Assembly: GCA_964483545.1 (NCBI GenBank)
Contig: CAZACC010000128.1
Location: 1-5,366, forward strand
Length of the DNA: 5,366 nt
Reading direction: 5' to 3'
DNA from: JAAYYM01 sp964483545
Lineage (GTDB): Bacteria > Bacillota > Clostridia > Lachnospirales > Lachnospiraceae
The position numbers and the translations under genes were made by a program. Of this stretch, positions 1 through 5,366 are shown in pieces. The notes under the pieces are model-generated. The model ran no database searches. It was not told where the DNA came from and saw only the letters and a list, made by a program, of their open reading frames with translations. The first letter of the stretch is position 1. Each line of letters starts with the position of its first letter.

Positions 1-1400
1 GACTCTATTGTCATACCATACTCTGCTCCGAAGTTCATCCGGATTCTTTCATTCACATTTGCCAGACCAAAGCCTGATTCTGTTTCCTTGCAAGGTCTCT
101 GAATCTCTATACGCAGCTGGTCCAGTTCTTCCTGCTCCATACCAACACCATTATCCTCTACCATCAGATGGATCTTTTGATTTTTCAAAGAACCTGTTAC
201 TGTGATTTTCCCTTTTGCACGTTTATACTTGATTCCATGATAAAGTGCATTTTCAACCAGAGGCTGCAATGTCATTTTCAAAATTTTATATGGATAGATC
301 TCCTGTGACATATTAACATCGTATTCAAGTATATCTCGGTACCTAGCCTGTTGAATCTGCAAATAACTGAGAATATGCAGCTCCTCCTCCTGAATGGTGA
401 TATACTCTTTGCCCTTACTCAATACAAGACGGAAAAACTCTGACAAGGAAACTACCATCTTAACAGCATTCTCTGAATCTTTACCTTCGATCAGCCATAC
501 GATGGTATCTAGTGTATTATATAGAAAATGAGGATTAATTTGTTCCTGTAACAGTCTCAGTTCAGCGTACCGCATCTTTCTCTCATCTTCTTTGATCTTA
601 TTCACCATGACCTCCAGCTTCTCGGTCATTTCATTCACACTCTCACCTAACACAGCAATCTCATCTGATGTATCTACCTTGGTACGTACAGAAAAATCTC
701 CCTCCGAAATCTGTCCCGTAACCTTACATAGTTTCCCAATCGGCTTTGTAATGCTGTTCAGCAGCAATATTGTAACAGCAACTACCATCGCCACAATGAG
801 CGAAACGATGATCACAATCAAGAATATAAATGAAGAAACCTGCTTATTGAGTTGCATAGTCAGATTCTCAATACTCTTTGTCTGATAATAGATATAGTAC
901 TGAATATCATCCTGTACTAGTTCGGTCAGAATGTATATATTATTATCAAGCATTTCCATATTCTCATCATATGCTTTGCCAATCTCCAGATTGACCCTAA
1001 TATCATCTATACGATCTCGTAATGTATCAATATTTCGCAGCAAACTTTGAAGCCAGACACGACTCTCACGATCAGTCGTGATGCGCTCCAGCTTCTTAAA
1101 TTCATTCTGTAATTCAGATATTAATACGTAGGGATCCTTGATCGAACTGTCTTCACTGATATTATCAAAGGTAGCACTTCCTGCTACGATTTTATAGATG
1201 CTTTCATCCATTTCTTCTTTGAAATCCAGATTGTAGTTATTGGCAACCGTCATATTGCCAACAATCTCATCATATGCGCTGCTGTAATTGAGCAGCGCAA
1301 AGATTAGATAAACGGAAATCATGAGAAGCGGAACAATTGCCGATACAACGAGCAATATCAGTTTGTTTTTCAAAGGAAACTTTATATTATCTTGTCTCAT
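1..1400 (-). CDS. YesM-type membrane sensor histidine kinase (C-terminus cut by window edge)
   Basis: This frame is open from an ATG at 1400 to the window edge and gives 466 residues with no stop; the family suggests only about 15-40 residues are missing. A membrane segment spans about residues 14-37. An extracellular region follows (about 38-190), then a second membrane segment (191-214) and a HAMP linker (about 214-267, with KPIGKL and DEIAVLGESVN). The His_kinase domain (PF06580 type) carries QINPHFLYNTLD with the predicted phospho-acceptor His291. The HATPase domain has an N box LVENAL (Asn384), a G1 box EDNGVG (Asp416) and a G2 box GFGLANVNERI (from 443). Known YesM/LytS-class kinases autophosphorylate on this His and usually signal to an AraC- or LytTR-type regulator, which is not in the window. 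The start is supported by AGGAAA 8 nt upstream and by the immediate membrane segment. The gene starts 23 bp after galM. The ligand is unknown; a carbohydrate signal is only an inference. Confidence 0.95.
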   Translation of the reverse strand, partial: MRQDNIKFPLKNKLILLVVSAIVPLLMISVYLIFALLNYSSAYDEIVGNMTVANNYNLDFKEEMDESIYKIVAGSATFDNISEDSSIKDPYVLISELQNEFKKLERITTDRESRVWLQSLLRNIDTLRDRIDDIRVNLEIGKAYDENMEMLDNNIYILTELVQDDIQYYIYYQTKSIENLTMQLNKQVSSFIFLIVIIVSLIVAMVVAVTILLLNSITKPIGKLCKVTGQISEGDFSVRTKVDTSDEIAVLGESVNEMTEKLEVMVNKIKEDERKMRYAELRLLQEQINPHFLYNTLDTIVWLIEGKDSENAVKMVVSLSEFFRLVLSKGKEYITIQEEELHILSYLQIQQARYRDILEYDVNMSQEIYPYKILKMTLQPLVENALYHGIKYKRAKGKITVTGSLKNQKIHLMVEDNGVGMEQEELDQLRIEIQRPCKETESGFGLANVNERIRMNFGAEYGMTIE

Positions 1401-1405
1401 TGAGA

Positions 1406-1411
1406 TTTCCT
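1406..1411 (-). promoter_or_regulatory. Ribosome binding site of the sensor kinase
   Basis: AGGAAA on the minus strand lies in the 23-bp gap after galM. There are 8 nt between its AGG and the ATG at 1400. The match to the consensus is weaker than for the other genes here. It matters because the kinase frame stays open upstream into the galM end, so this site and the adjacent membrane segment decide the start. Confidence 0.6.
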
Positions 1412-1423
1412 GTACCTTATTTA

Positions 1424-2464
1424 CTATACGAATTGATATATCGTTGTCGTCTGATATGGCTGTTCTGCTTCAAATATTGCCTGCGGAAACTCTGGCTGAT
1501 TAACACTATTAGGATAATACTGTGTTTCAAGACAGAAACCGCTTCTTTCAGAATATACAGTACCGCCTTTACCAACTGTCTCAGCTATACAGTTTCCAGC
1601 GTAGAACTGAACACCTGGCAGATCTGTATAGACCTCCATGGTTCTGCCAGCTGTCTGATCAATCGCTGTTGCAATCTTTCTTATATTTCCGTCATAATTG
1701 TCCAATACCCAGTTATGATCATATCCCTTTACCATCGTAAGCTGATCCCACGTATCATTGATCCTGCCACCGACTCTCATGGATGTCGTGAAATCCATAT
1801 CTGTTCCCTTTACAGGAGCGATTTCTCCTGTTGGGATAGCTCCAGATATAATCGGTGTATAGTTGCTCGCATTGATCTGCAGCATCGTATCATATATCTT
1901 TCCGTTATTATGTCCAGCCAAGTTAAAATAACTGTGATTTGTCAGATTGATAACTGTCTTTTTATCACTGATTCCATCATAGTAAATCTCCAGTGCATTG
2001 TCCTCTGTCAGAGTATATGTGACAGAAATCTTCAATGTTCCTGGAAATCCATTCTCTCCATCTGCACTGACATATGAAAATCTGACAGCCTGATTCCGTT
2101 CCTCTGCACTCCAGACTCTTTTGTGAAAACCAAGCGCTGCATCAGAATGCAAGTTATTTTTTCCATCATTTACAGCAAGCTGATAGGTTACATCATCTAT
2201 CGTAAATTTTGCACCTGCTATTCTGTTTGCACTACGTCCGACCGTTGCTCCGAAATAACTTCCGTTTACTTCATAATCTGCCAGTCTGTCATAGCCTAAT
2301 ACCACATCATCCAGTTTGCCGGATTTATTTGGTGCATACAGAGCTGTCAATATCGCCCCAAAATTTGTTACCATGGCTTTCATGCCTTTACTATTTTCAA
2401 TTGTGTACAGATATACCTCTATTCCGTCCTTTGTTGTCCCGAAAGCTTCTTTTGTTACTCCCAT
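1424..2464 (-). CDS. galM: Aldose 1-epimerase (mutarotase)
   Basis: The 346-residue product has the usual length of GalM, which interconverts the alpha and beta anomers of hexoses such as galactose and glucose in the cytoplasm, for example at the head of the Leloir pathway. Visible family motifs are GRSANRI (76-82), NNLH with His106, NLTNHSYFNLAG with His177 (173-184), YDHNWVL with Asp249, GVQFYAGN (284-291) and LETQYYPNSVNQP with Glu313. By family knowledge the two His residues and the Glu are the acid/base and sugar-binding residues. There is no signal peptide or membrane segment. Two motifs deviate from the textbook form: NLHSD in place of NLHGG, and QYYPNS in place of QHFPDS; both keep the key residues. 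The start has AAGGAG 5 nt upstream. It sits 37 bp after recR and 23 bp before the kinase, with no galK, galT or galE in view, so its exact sugar is uncertain. Confidence 0.95.
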   Translation of the reverse strand: MGVTKEAFGTTKDGIEVYLYTIENSKGMKAMVTNFGAILTALYAPNKSGKLDDVVLGYDRLADYEVNGSYFGATVGRSANRIAGAKFTIDDVTYQLAVNDGKNNLHSDAALGFHKRVWSAEERNQAVRFSYVSADGENGFPGTLKISVTYTLTEDNALEIYYDGISDKKTVINLTNHSYFNLAGHNNGKIYDTMLQINASNYTPIISGAIPTGEIAPVKGTDMDFTTSMRVGGRINDTWDQLTMVKGYDHNWVLDNYDGNIRKIATAIDQTAGRTMEVYTDLPGVQFYAGNCIAETVGKGGTVYSERSGFCLETQYYPNSVNQPEFPQAIFEAEQPYQTTTIYQFV

Positions 2465-2467
2465 AAT

Positions 2468-2475
2468 CTCTCCTT
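2468..2475 (-). promoter_or_regulatory. Ribosome binding site of galM
   Basis: AAGGAGAG on the minus strand, with 5 nt between AAGGAG and the ATG at 2464. It supports that ATG as the galM start and shows that galM has its own translation signal within the short recR-galM gap. Confidence 0.75.
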
Positions 2476-2501
2476 CTACTCTGTATCACTATTTTTTACT
2501 T

Positions 2502-3098
2502 TTATAATTCTGTTCGACCTTCCAAGGCCCGTAACAGGGTCACCTCATCAATGTATTCCAGATCGCCTCCGACAGGAACACCGCTGGCAATCCTCGTCAC
2601 TTTGATTCCTGTAGGCTTGATCAGCTTGCTGATATACATTGCTGTCGTCTCACCCTCCAAACTGGAATTTGTGGCTATGATCACCTCATCCACATCCTCC
2701 TGCAGTCGCTGCATCAGTTCCTTGAGACGGATATCATTTGGTCCGATTCCAAGCATTGGAGAGATTGCTCCATGTAGCACATGATAGACGCCTTCATATC
2801 TGCCAGTCTTTTCATAAGCTGCCAAATCTCTCGGTGTCTCTACTACCATAATTGTTTTTTTATCTCGTTTTTCATTTGCGCAAATCGGACACAGTTCATG
2901 GTCTGTCAGCGTATAACATTTCGAACAATATCTAATATTCTTCCGTGTATCTATCATCGTCGTCGCCAGACGTTCCACATTCTCCTCTGGCATACTGATT
3001 AGATAAAATGCTAAACGCTGCGCCGATTTTGATCCGATGCCCGGCAAGCGTGATAACTCCTCTATTAACCTGTTAATGTAACCGCTGTACAGTTCCAT
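2502..3098 (-). CDS. recR: Recombination mediator protein RecR
   Basis: The 198-residue product has the canonical RecR length. RecR forms a DNA-encircling ring and, with RecO and RecF, helps load RecA on SSB-covered gapped DNA in the cytoplasm. Domains in order are a helix-hairpin-helix (about 8-30, with LPGIGSKSAQRLA), a four-Cys zinc site (Cys58, Cys61, Cys70, Cys73, in CSKC and CPIC), a Toprim domain starting at IMVVE (Glu87) and continuing through HGAISPMLGIGP (109-120) and ATNSSLEGETTA (142-153), and a C-terminal Walker-B-like segment with GVPVGGDLEYIDEVTL (173-188). All expected residues are present. The ATG at 3098 is preceded by AGGAGGAG with 10 nt spacing. The gene follows ybaB by 51 bp, the conserved dnaX-ybaB-recR order seen across many bacteria, and precedes galM by 37 bp. 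Confidence 0.98.
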   Translation of the reverse strand: MELYSGYINRLIEELSRLPGIGSKSAQRLAFYLISMPEENVERLATTMIDTRKNIRYCSKCYTLTDHELCPICANEKRDKKTIMVVETPRDLAAYEKTGRYEGVYHVLHGAISPMLGIGPNDIRLKELMQRLQEDVDEVIIATNSSLEGETTAMYISKLIKPTGIKVTRIASGVPVGGDLEYIDEVTLLRALEGRTEL

Positions 3099-3108
3099 TT
3101 CGATATAA

Positions 3109-3116
3109 CTCCTCCT
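3109..3116 (-). promoter_or_regulatory. Ribosome binding site of recR
   Basis: AGGAGGAG on the minus strand, 10 nt from the ATG at 3098. A potential hairpin (3119-3140) ends only 2 nt upstream of it, so the site should stay single-stranded when the hairpin forms. Confidence 0.75.
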
Positions 3117-3118
3117 GC

Positions 3119-3140
3119 TGTGTGATCTTCAGATCTCACA
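3119..3140 (-). other. Intercistronic hairpin between ybaB and recR
   Basis: In the mRNA sense the 9-nt arms TGTGAGATC and GATCACACA flank a TGAA loop and pair with one internal A-A mismatch. The stem lies wholly in the 51-bp gap between ybaB and recR, and no T-run follows, so it does not look like an intrinsic terminator. It could stabilise or be a processing point in the polycistronic mRNA, or keep the recR ribosome binding site open. No function is proven, and a chance inverted repeat is possible. Confidence 0.45.
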
Positions 3141-3149
3141 TTGTCTGTA

Positions 3150-3506
3150 TCAGAACGGAAAGCCGCCGCCCATACCGCCGAGTCCGCCTGTCAGTCTAGA
3201 CATGGCTGCCTGAGAGTCCTCCTCCATCTGACGAAAAGCCTCATTGGTTGCTGCCATAATCAAGTCTTCCAGCATCTCTATATCATCAGGATCTACAACC
3301 TCTTCTGATAATTTTATCTTTGTGACTTCTTTTTTTCCGGATACAGTGACCTCAACAGCTCCACCGCCTGCTGCCGCAGTAAACTCCTTTTCCTCCAGCT
3401 CCTTCTGGTTCTCTTCCATCTGGCGCTGCATCTTCTGAGCCTGTTTCATGAGATTGTTCATGTTGCCCGGCATACCTCCTCCGGGAAATCCTCCTCTTTT
3501 TGCCAT
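3150..3506 (-). CDS. ybaB: YbaB/EbfC family nucleoid-associated DNA-binding protein
   Basis: The 118-residue product matches the YbaB/EbfC family (B. subtilis YaaK), small dimeric proteins that bind DNA and associate with the nucleoid. A Gly/Pro/Met-rich start (residues 4-15) is followed by the basic amphipathic helix NLMKQAQKMQRQMEENQKEL (about 18-37). Next comes the beta core containing AAAGGGAVEVTVSGKKEV (about 44-61) and then the signature EEVVDPDDIEMLEDLIMAATNEA (about 68-90). The protein ends in a second Gly-rich tail finishing GGGFPF. Length and motifs are normal for clostridial members. The start is set by a near-perfect AAAGGAGGAA that overlaps the dnaX stop codon, leaving 15 bp between the genes, which suggests co-transcription and possibly coupled translation with dnaX. 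It lies between dnaX and recR, the usual place. The precise cellular role of the family is still not fully settled. Confidence 0.97.
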   Translation of the reverse strand: MAKRGGFPGGGMPGNMNNLMKQAQKMQRQMEENQKELEEKEFTAAAGGGAVEVTVSGKKEVTKIKLSEEVVDPDDIEMLEDLIMAATNEAFRQMEEDSQAAMSRLTGGLGGMGGGFPF

Positions 3507-3513
3507 ACTCTAA

Positions 3514-3523
3514 TTCCTCCTTT
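3514..3523 (-). promoter_or_regulatory. Ribosome binding site of ybaB overlapping the dnaX stop codon
   Basis: AAAGGAGGAA on the minus strand shares two bases with the dnaX TAA (3522-3524). There are 9 nt between AGGAGG and the ybaB ATG at 3506. Ribosomes finishing dnaX would sit on this site, so termination and re-initiation could be coupled. Confidence 0.85.
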
Positions 3524-5093
3524 AATCTTCTATTTCTATCTCTATATTGATGACTTTACTCAGATCTGCATAGGACTGTTCAAAGTTCTGATGACTTTCC
3601 AGTCCACAAATTTCAATCTCTATCTTCTTACCGACACGCTCTGAAATAATATCCATGATTTTTTCACGATGCTCTTCTCGATTCAGTAGCTTGCTGACAT
3701 TCACATCGCCTACCACGATTAGTAGGATGCCTTCCTCCTTCATACTGAGCTTTGCCGTCTTGAGATAAGACTTATATAATCCCGACATCTCACCTACAAT
3801 AGCTGCCCACATCTCGACTGCCTTCCTGATATCATCAGGGATTGCTTTCGGGAGCTCAGGTTTCTGTATCGGTGCAGCCATAGACCCAGCTGTGATCTTC
3901 ACTGTATTCGTTTGAGCAGATATCATAGCTGCTGGAATCCCCTGATCCATTCTCTCTTCCAGATCCCTGATACGCTCCAGCAGTGAATCTTGGTCTGTCT
4001 CCATGCTTGGCTTGCATAGTCTGATCAGTGCCATTTCTGTCAGAATACGCTTCTGTGAAGCATACTTGATCTGCCCTGAGAGATCCGAAAAAATACGGAT
4101 ATAGCGCATCAAAGCTTCCTGCTCAATCAAATCGGCTTCTTCCTTCAGTCTACCAAGGTGTTCACTGGAAACATCCAGTACATCTTCAACGTTATCAGAA
4201 GTTTTAACAAGTAGCAAATTTCTCAGATACCATGTGAAGTCAATCACGAACTGTGTCAATTCCCGTCCCTGTATGGTGATTTCCTCCAGCAGATGAATCG
4301 ATGCCGTAATGTCTTTTTGCATGACGATGCGCAGCAGCCGGCTGTATACCTCTGTGTCCACAGCACCCAGTACCTCCAGTGCCTTATCATAGGTAAGTTC
4401 CTCACCGAAGTGAAATGCAATACACTGATCCAATAGACTGATGGCATCTCTCATAGAACCATCACCCATCTTGGCAATAAAACGAAGCGCCCTCTCCTCT
4501 ACCTGCACATTTTCATCTGCCAGCAGCGGACGCATTCGGTCAGCTATAGTATCTACTGAAATCCTTCTAAAGTCGTATCTTTGACATCTGGATAAGATCG
4601 TGATCGGGATCTTGTGTACCTCTGTCGTCGCCAGGATAAAGATTACATATGAGGGTGGTTCCTCTAGTGTTTTCAATAATGCGTTAAAAGCGCTTATTGA
4701 GAGCATATGAACCTCATCGATGATATAGACCTTGTACTTACCCTCTGCTGGTGAGTAGGCTACCTCATCTCTGAGCTCACGAATATCGTCAACTCCGTTA
4801 TTAGAAGCTGCATCAATCTCTATGACATTCATAGAAGCACCAGTTGCAATTGTTTTACAACTGGCGCATTCTCCGCACGGACTGCCCTCGACTGGATGCT
4901 CACAGTTCACAGCCTTGGCAAATATCTTGGCAATCGATGTTTTACCAGTTCCTCGTGTGCCACAGAATAAATATGCATGTCCGACTCTGTCTGATTTGAT
5001 TTGATTTTTCAGTGTTGTTACAATATGGTCCTGACCCTTGACATCCTCAAAGTTGTCCGGCCGCCATTTCCTATATAATGCAGTATAAGACAT
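3522..5093 (-). CDS. dnaX: DNA polymerase III subunit gamma/tau (clamp loader ATPase)
   Basis: From the ATG at 5093 the product is 523 residues and begins MSYTALYRKWRP, the classic DnaX start. It is the AAA+ motor of the clamp loader, which places the beta clamp on primed DNA and tethers replisome parts. Motifs are Walker A GTRGTGKT (45-52), zinc ligands Cys64, Cys73, Cys76 and Cys79, Walker B VYIIDEVH (122-129), sensor 1 ATT (155-157), the SRC arginine finger Arg169, and sensor 2 in GDGSMRDA (Arg215). A helical collar follows (about 225-362), then a short helix likely to coil (370-384), a Pro/Ala/Thr-rich linker (about 385-415) and a tau-type C-terminal domain (417-523). It is somewhat shorter than B. 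subtilis DnaX. A TTG at 5117 would add eight residues but lacks a ribosome binding site. The stop overlaps the ybaB ribosome binding site. No in-frame slippery heptamer for a gamma form is visible. Confidence 0.98.
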   Translation of the reverse strand: MSYTALYRKWRPDNFEDVKGQDHIVTTLKNQIKSDRVGHAYLFCGTRGTGKTSIAKIFAKAVNCEHPVEGSPCGECASCKTIATGASMNVIEIDAASNNGVDDIRELRDEVAYSPAEGKYKVYIIDEVHMLSISAFNALLKTLEEPPSYVIFILATTEVHKIPITILSRCQRYDFRRISVDTIADRMRPLLADENVQVEERALRFIAKMGDGSMRDAISLLDQCIAFHFGEELTYDKALEVLGAVDTEVYSRLLRIVMQKDITASIHLLEEITIQGRELTQFVIDFTWYLRNLLLVKTSDNVEDVLDVSSEHLGRLKEEADLIEQEALMRYIRIFSDLSGQIKYASQKRILTEMALIRLCKPSMETDQDSLLERIRDLEERMDQGIPAAMISAQTNTVKITAGSMAAPIQKPELPKAIPDDIRKAVEMWAAIVGEMSGLYKSYLKTAKLSMKEEGILLIVVGDVNVSKLLNREEHREKIMDIISERVGKKIEIEICGLESHQNFEQSYADLSKVINIEIEIED

Positions 5094-5100
5094 AATCCTG

Positions 5101-5106
5101 CCTTCC
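5101..5106 (-). promoter_or_regulatory. Ribosome binding site that fixes the dnaX start
   Basis: GGAAGG on the minus strand, 7 nt from the ATG at 5093. It favours that ATG over the in-frame TTG at 5117, which has no purine-rich site in front of it and would add residues not typical of the family. Confidence 0.75.
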
Positions 5107-5129
5107 GTTCCTGACAATACTAAGATACA

Positions 5130-5366
5130 TTAATCTGCAAAACTAATACCTAAGAGCTTTGCTTCCTTGATAATGGTCGCATCAGGAGATACCATTTTCA
5201 GCTTTCCTGCTACCTCTTCAAGAGGAATCTTTCCAACCTCACGGTTTACGATACCAACCATATATCCATATTCACCTTTCATAATCAGCTCTGCTGCTGC
5301 TGTACCCAGTCTGGATGCCAGTACTCTGTCATATGGACAGGGGCTGCCGCCGCGCTGTGTATGTCC
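5130..5366 (-). CDS. pfkA: 6-phosphofructokinase, C-terminal fragment (N-terminus outside window)
   Basis: Only the last 78 residues and the TAA stop are in the window. The fragment opens with GHTQRGGSPCPYDRVLASRLG, the strongly conserved PFK block whose His and Arg (H249 and R252 in E. coli numbering) bind fructose 6-phosphate. It continues with a GEYGYMVGIVNREVGKIPLEEV strand-helix segment and ends KEAKLLGISFAD. PFK makes fructose 1,6-bisphosphate in glycolysis in the cytoplasm. The tail, with VGKIPLEEV and the LGISFxD ending, resembles the mixed-substrate (group III) PFK subfamily more than E. coli PfkA. Whether it uses ATP or pyrophosphate depends on residues near the GGDGS and PKTIDND motifs, which are outside the window. 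The stop is 36 bp before dnaX with no terminator between them, so read-through into dnaX is likely. The family call is firm; the subfamily and gene symbol are less so. Confidence 0.92.
   Translation of the reverse strand, partial: GHTQRGGSPCPYDRVLASRLGTAAAELIMKGEYGYMVGIVNREVGKIPLEEVAGKLKMVSPDATIIKEAKLLGISFAD

Noticed and set aside
592..885. A 97-codon plus-strand open frame with hydrophobic stretches
   Set aside because: It lies opposite the HAMP and second membrane segment of the sensor kinase, which explains its hydrophobic look; it has no independent support.
1058..1081. Overlapping inverted repeats (CACGACT with AGTCGTG, and TCACGA with TCGTGA) inside the kinase gene
   Set aside because: The arms are only 6-7 bp, sit within the coding region of the sensor domain, have no T-run, and are of a size expected by chance in 5 kb.
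1337..2077. A 246-codon open frame on the plus strand, antisense to galM
   Set aside because: It is the shadow of a strongly motif-supported galM on the other strand, its translation is rich in Cys, Ile, Ser and Arg with no recognisable domain, and no ribosome binding site supports it.
2465..2501. Possible terminator or promoter between recR and galM (A-rich stretch after the recR stop)
   Set aside because: The A-rich run has no GC stem before it in the sense of transcription, and the 37-bp gap shows no clear -35/-10 pair.
4256..4447. A 63-codon minus-strand open frame in another frame of dnaX
   Set aside because: It is fully contained in dnaX, has no family resemblance and no ribosome binding site worth noting.
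5094..5117. An in-frame TTG start for dnaX eight codons upstream
   Set aside because: There is no ribosome binding site before the TTG, whereas the ATG at 5093 has GGAAGG at 7 nt and gives the canonical DnaX N-terminus.
1..5366. A previously undescribed system (defence, mobile or RNA-based)
   Set aside because: Every substantial stretch is accounted for by well-known housekeeping families on one strand, and I see no repeats arrays, toxin-antitoxin pairs, transposase, integrase or unexplained long intergenic region.

Overview
The window looks like ordinary chromosomal DNA from a low-to-moderate GC Firmicute, most likely a clostridium of the Lachnospiraceae type. This assignment is inferred from three things: the dnaX-ybaB-recR core, the protein wording (RecR with ATNSSLEGETTA and RIASGVPVGGDLEY, and a Gly/Phe-tailed YbaB), and the strong AGGAGG-type ribosome binding sites. 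All six genes lie on the minus strand, so transcription runs from the high coordinates to the low ones. Both end genes are cut by the window.

In transcription order the layout is as follows. The C-terminal 78 residues of a 6-phosphofructokinase (5366-5130) come first. Then comes dnaX, the clamp-loader tau/gamma subunit (5093-3522), then ybaB/ebfC, a small nucleoid-associated protein (3506-3150), and recR, a recombination mediator (3098-2502). These are followed by galM, an aldose 1-epimerase (2464-1424), and a YesM-type membrane sensor histidine kinase (1400 to the window edge), which lacks only the end of its ATPase domain. The gaps between genes are 36, 15, 51, 37 and 23 bp. No gap contains a convincing intrinsic terminator, so co-transcription of several or all of these genes is plausible. 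No stretch longer than about 60 bp is without a gene.

Functionally there are two themes. dnaX-ybaB-recR is the conserved bacterial replication and repair cluster: a clamp-loader ATPase, a DNA-binding YbaB dimer, and the RecFOR-pathway ring protein. It is flanked by sugar metabolism, with glycolytic PFK upstream and mutarotase plus a probable sugar- or envelope-related sensor kinase downstream. The kinase's partner, usually an AraC-type response regulator, would be expected just beyond position 1.

I found no mobile element, CRISPR array, tRNA/rRNA, riboswitch or clearly novel system. The most interesting leads are modest: the short, apparently all-helical extracellular sensor of the kinase, its tight linkage to galM, the PFK-dnaX junction, and a hairpin just ahead of the recR ribosome binding site.
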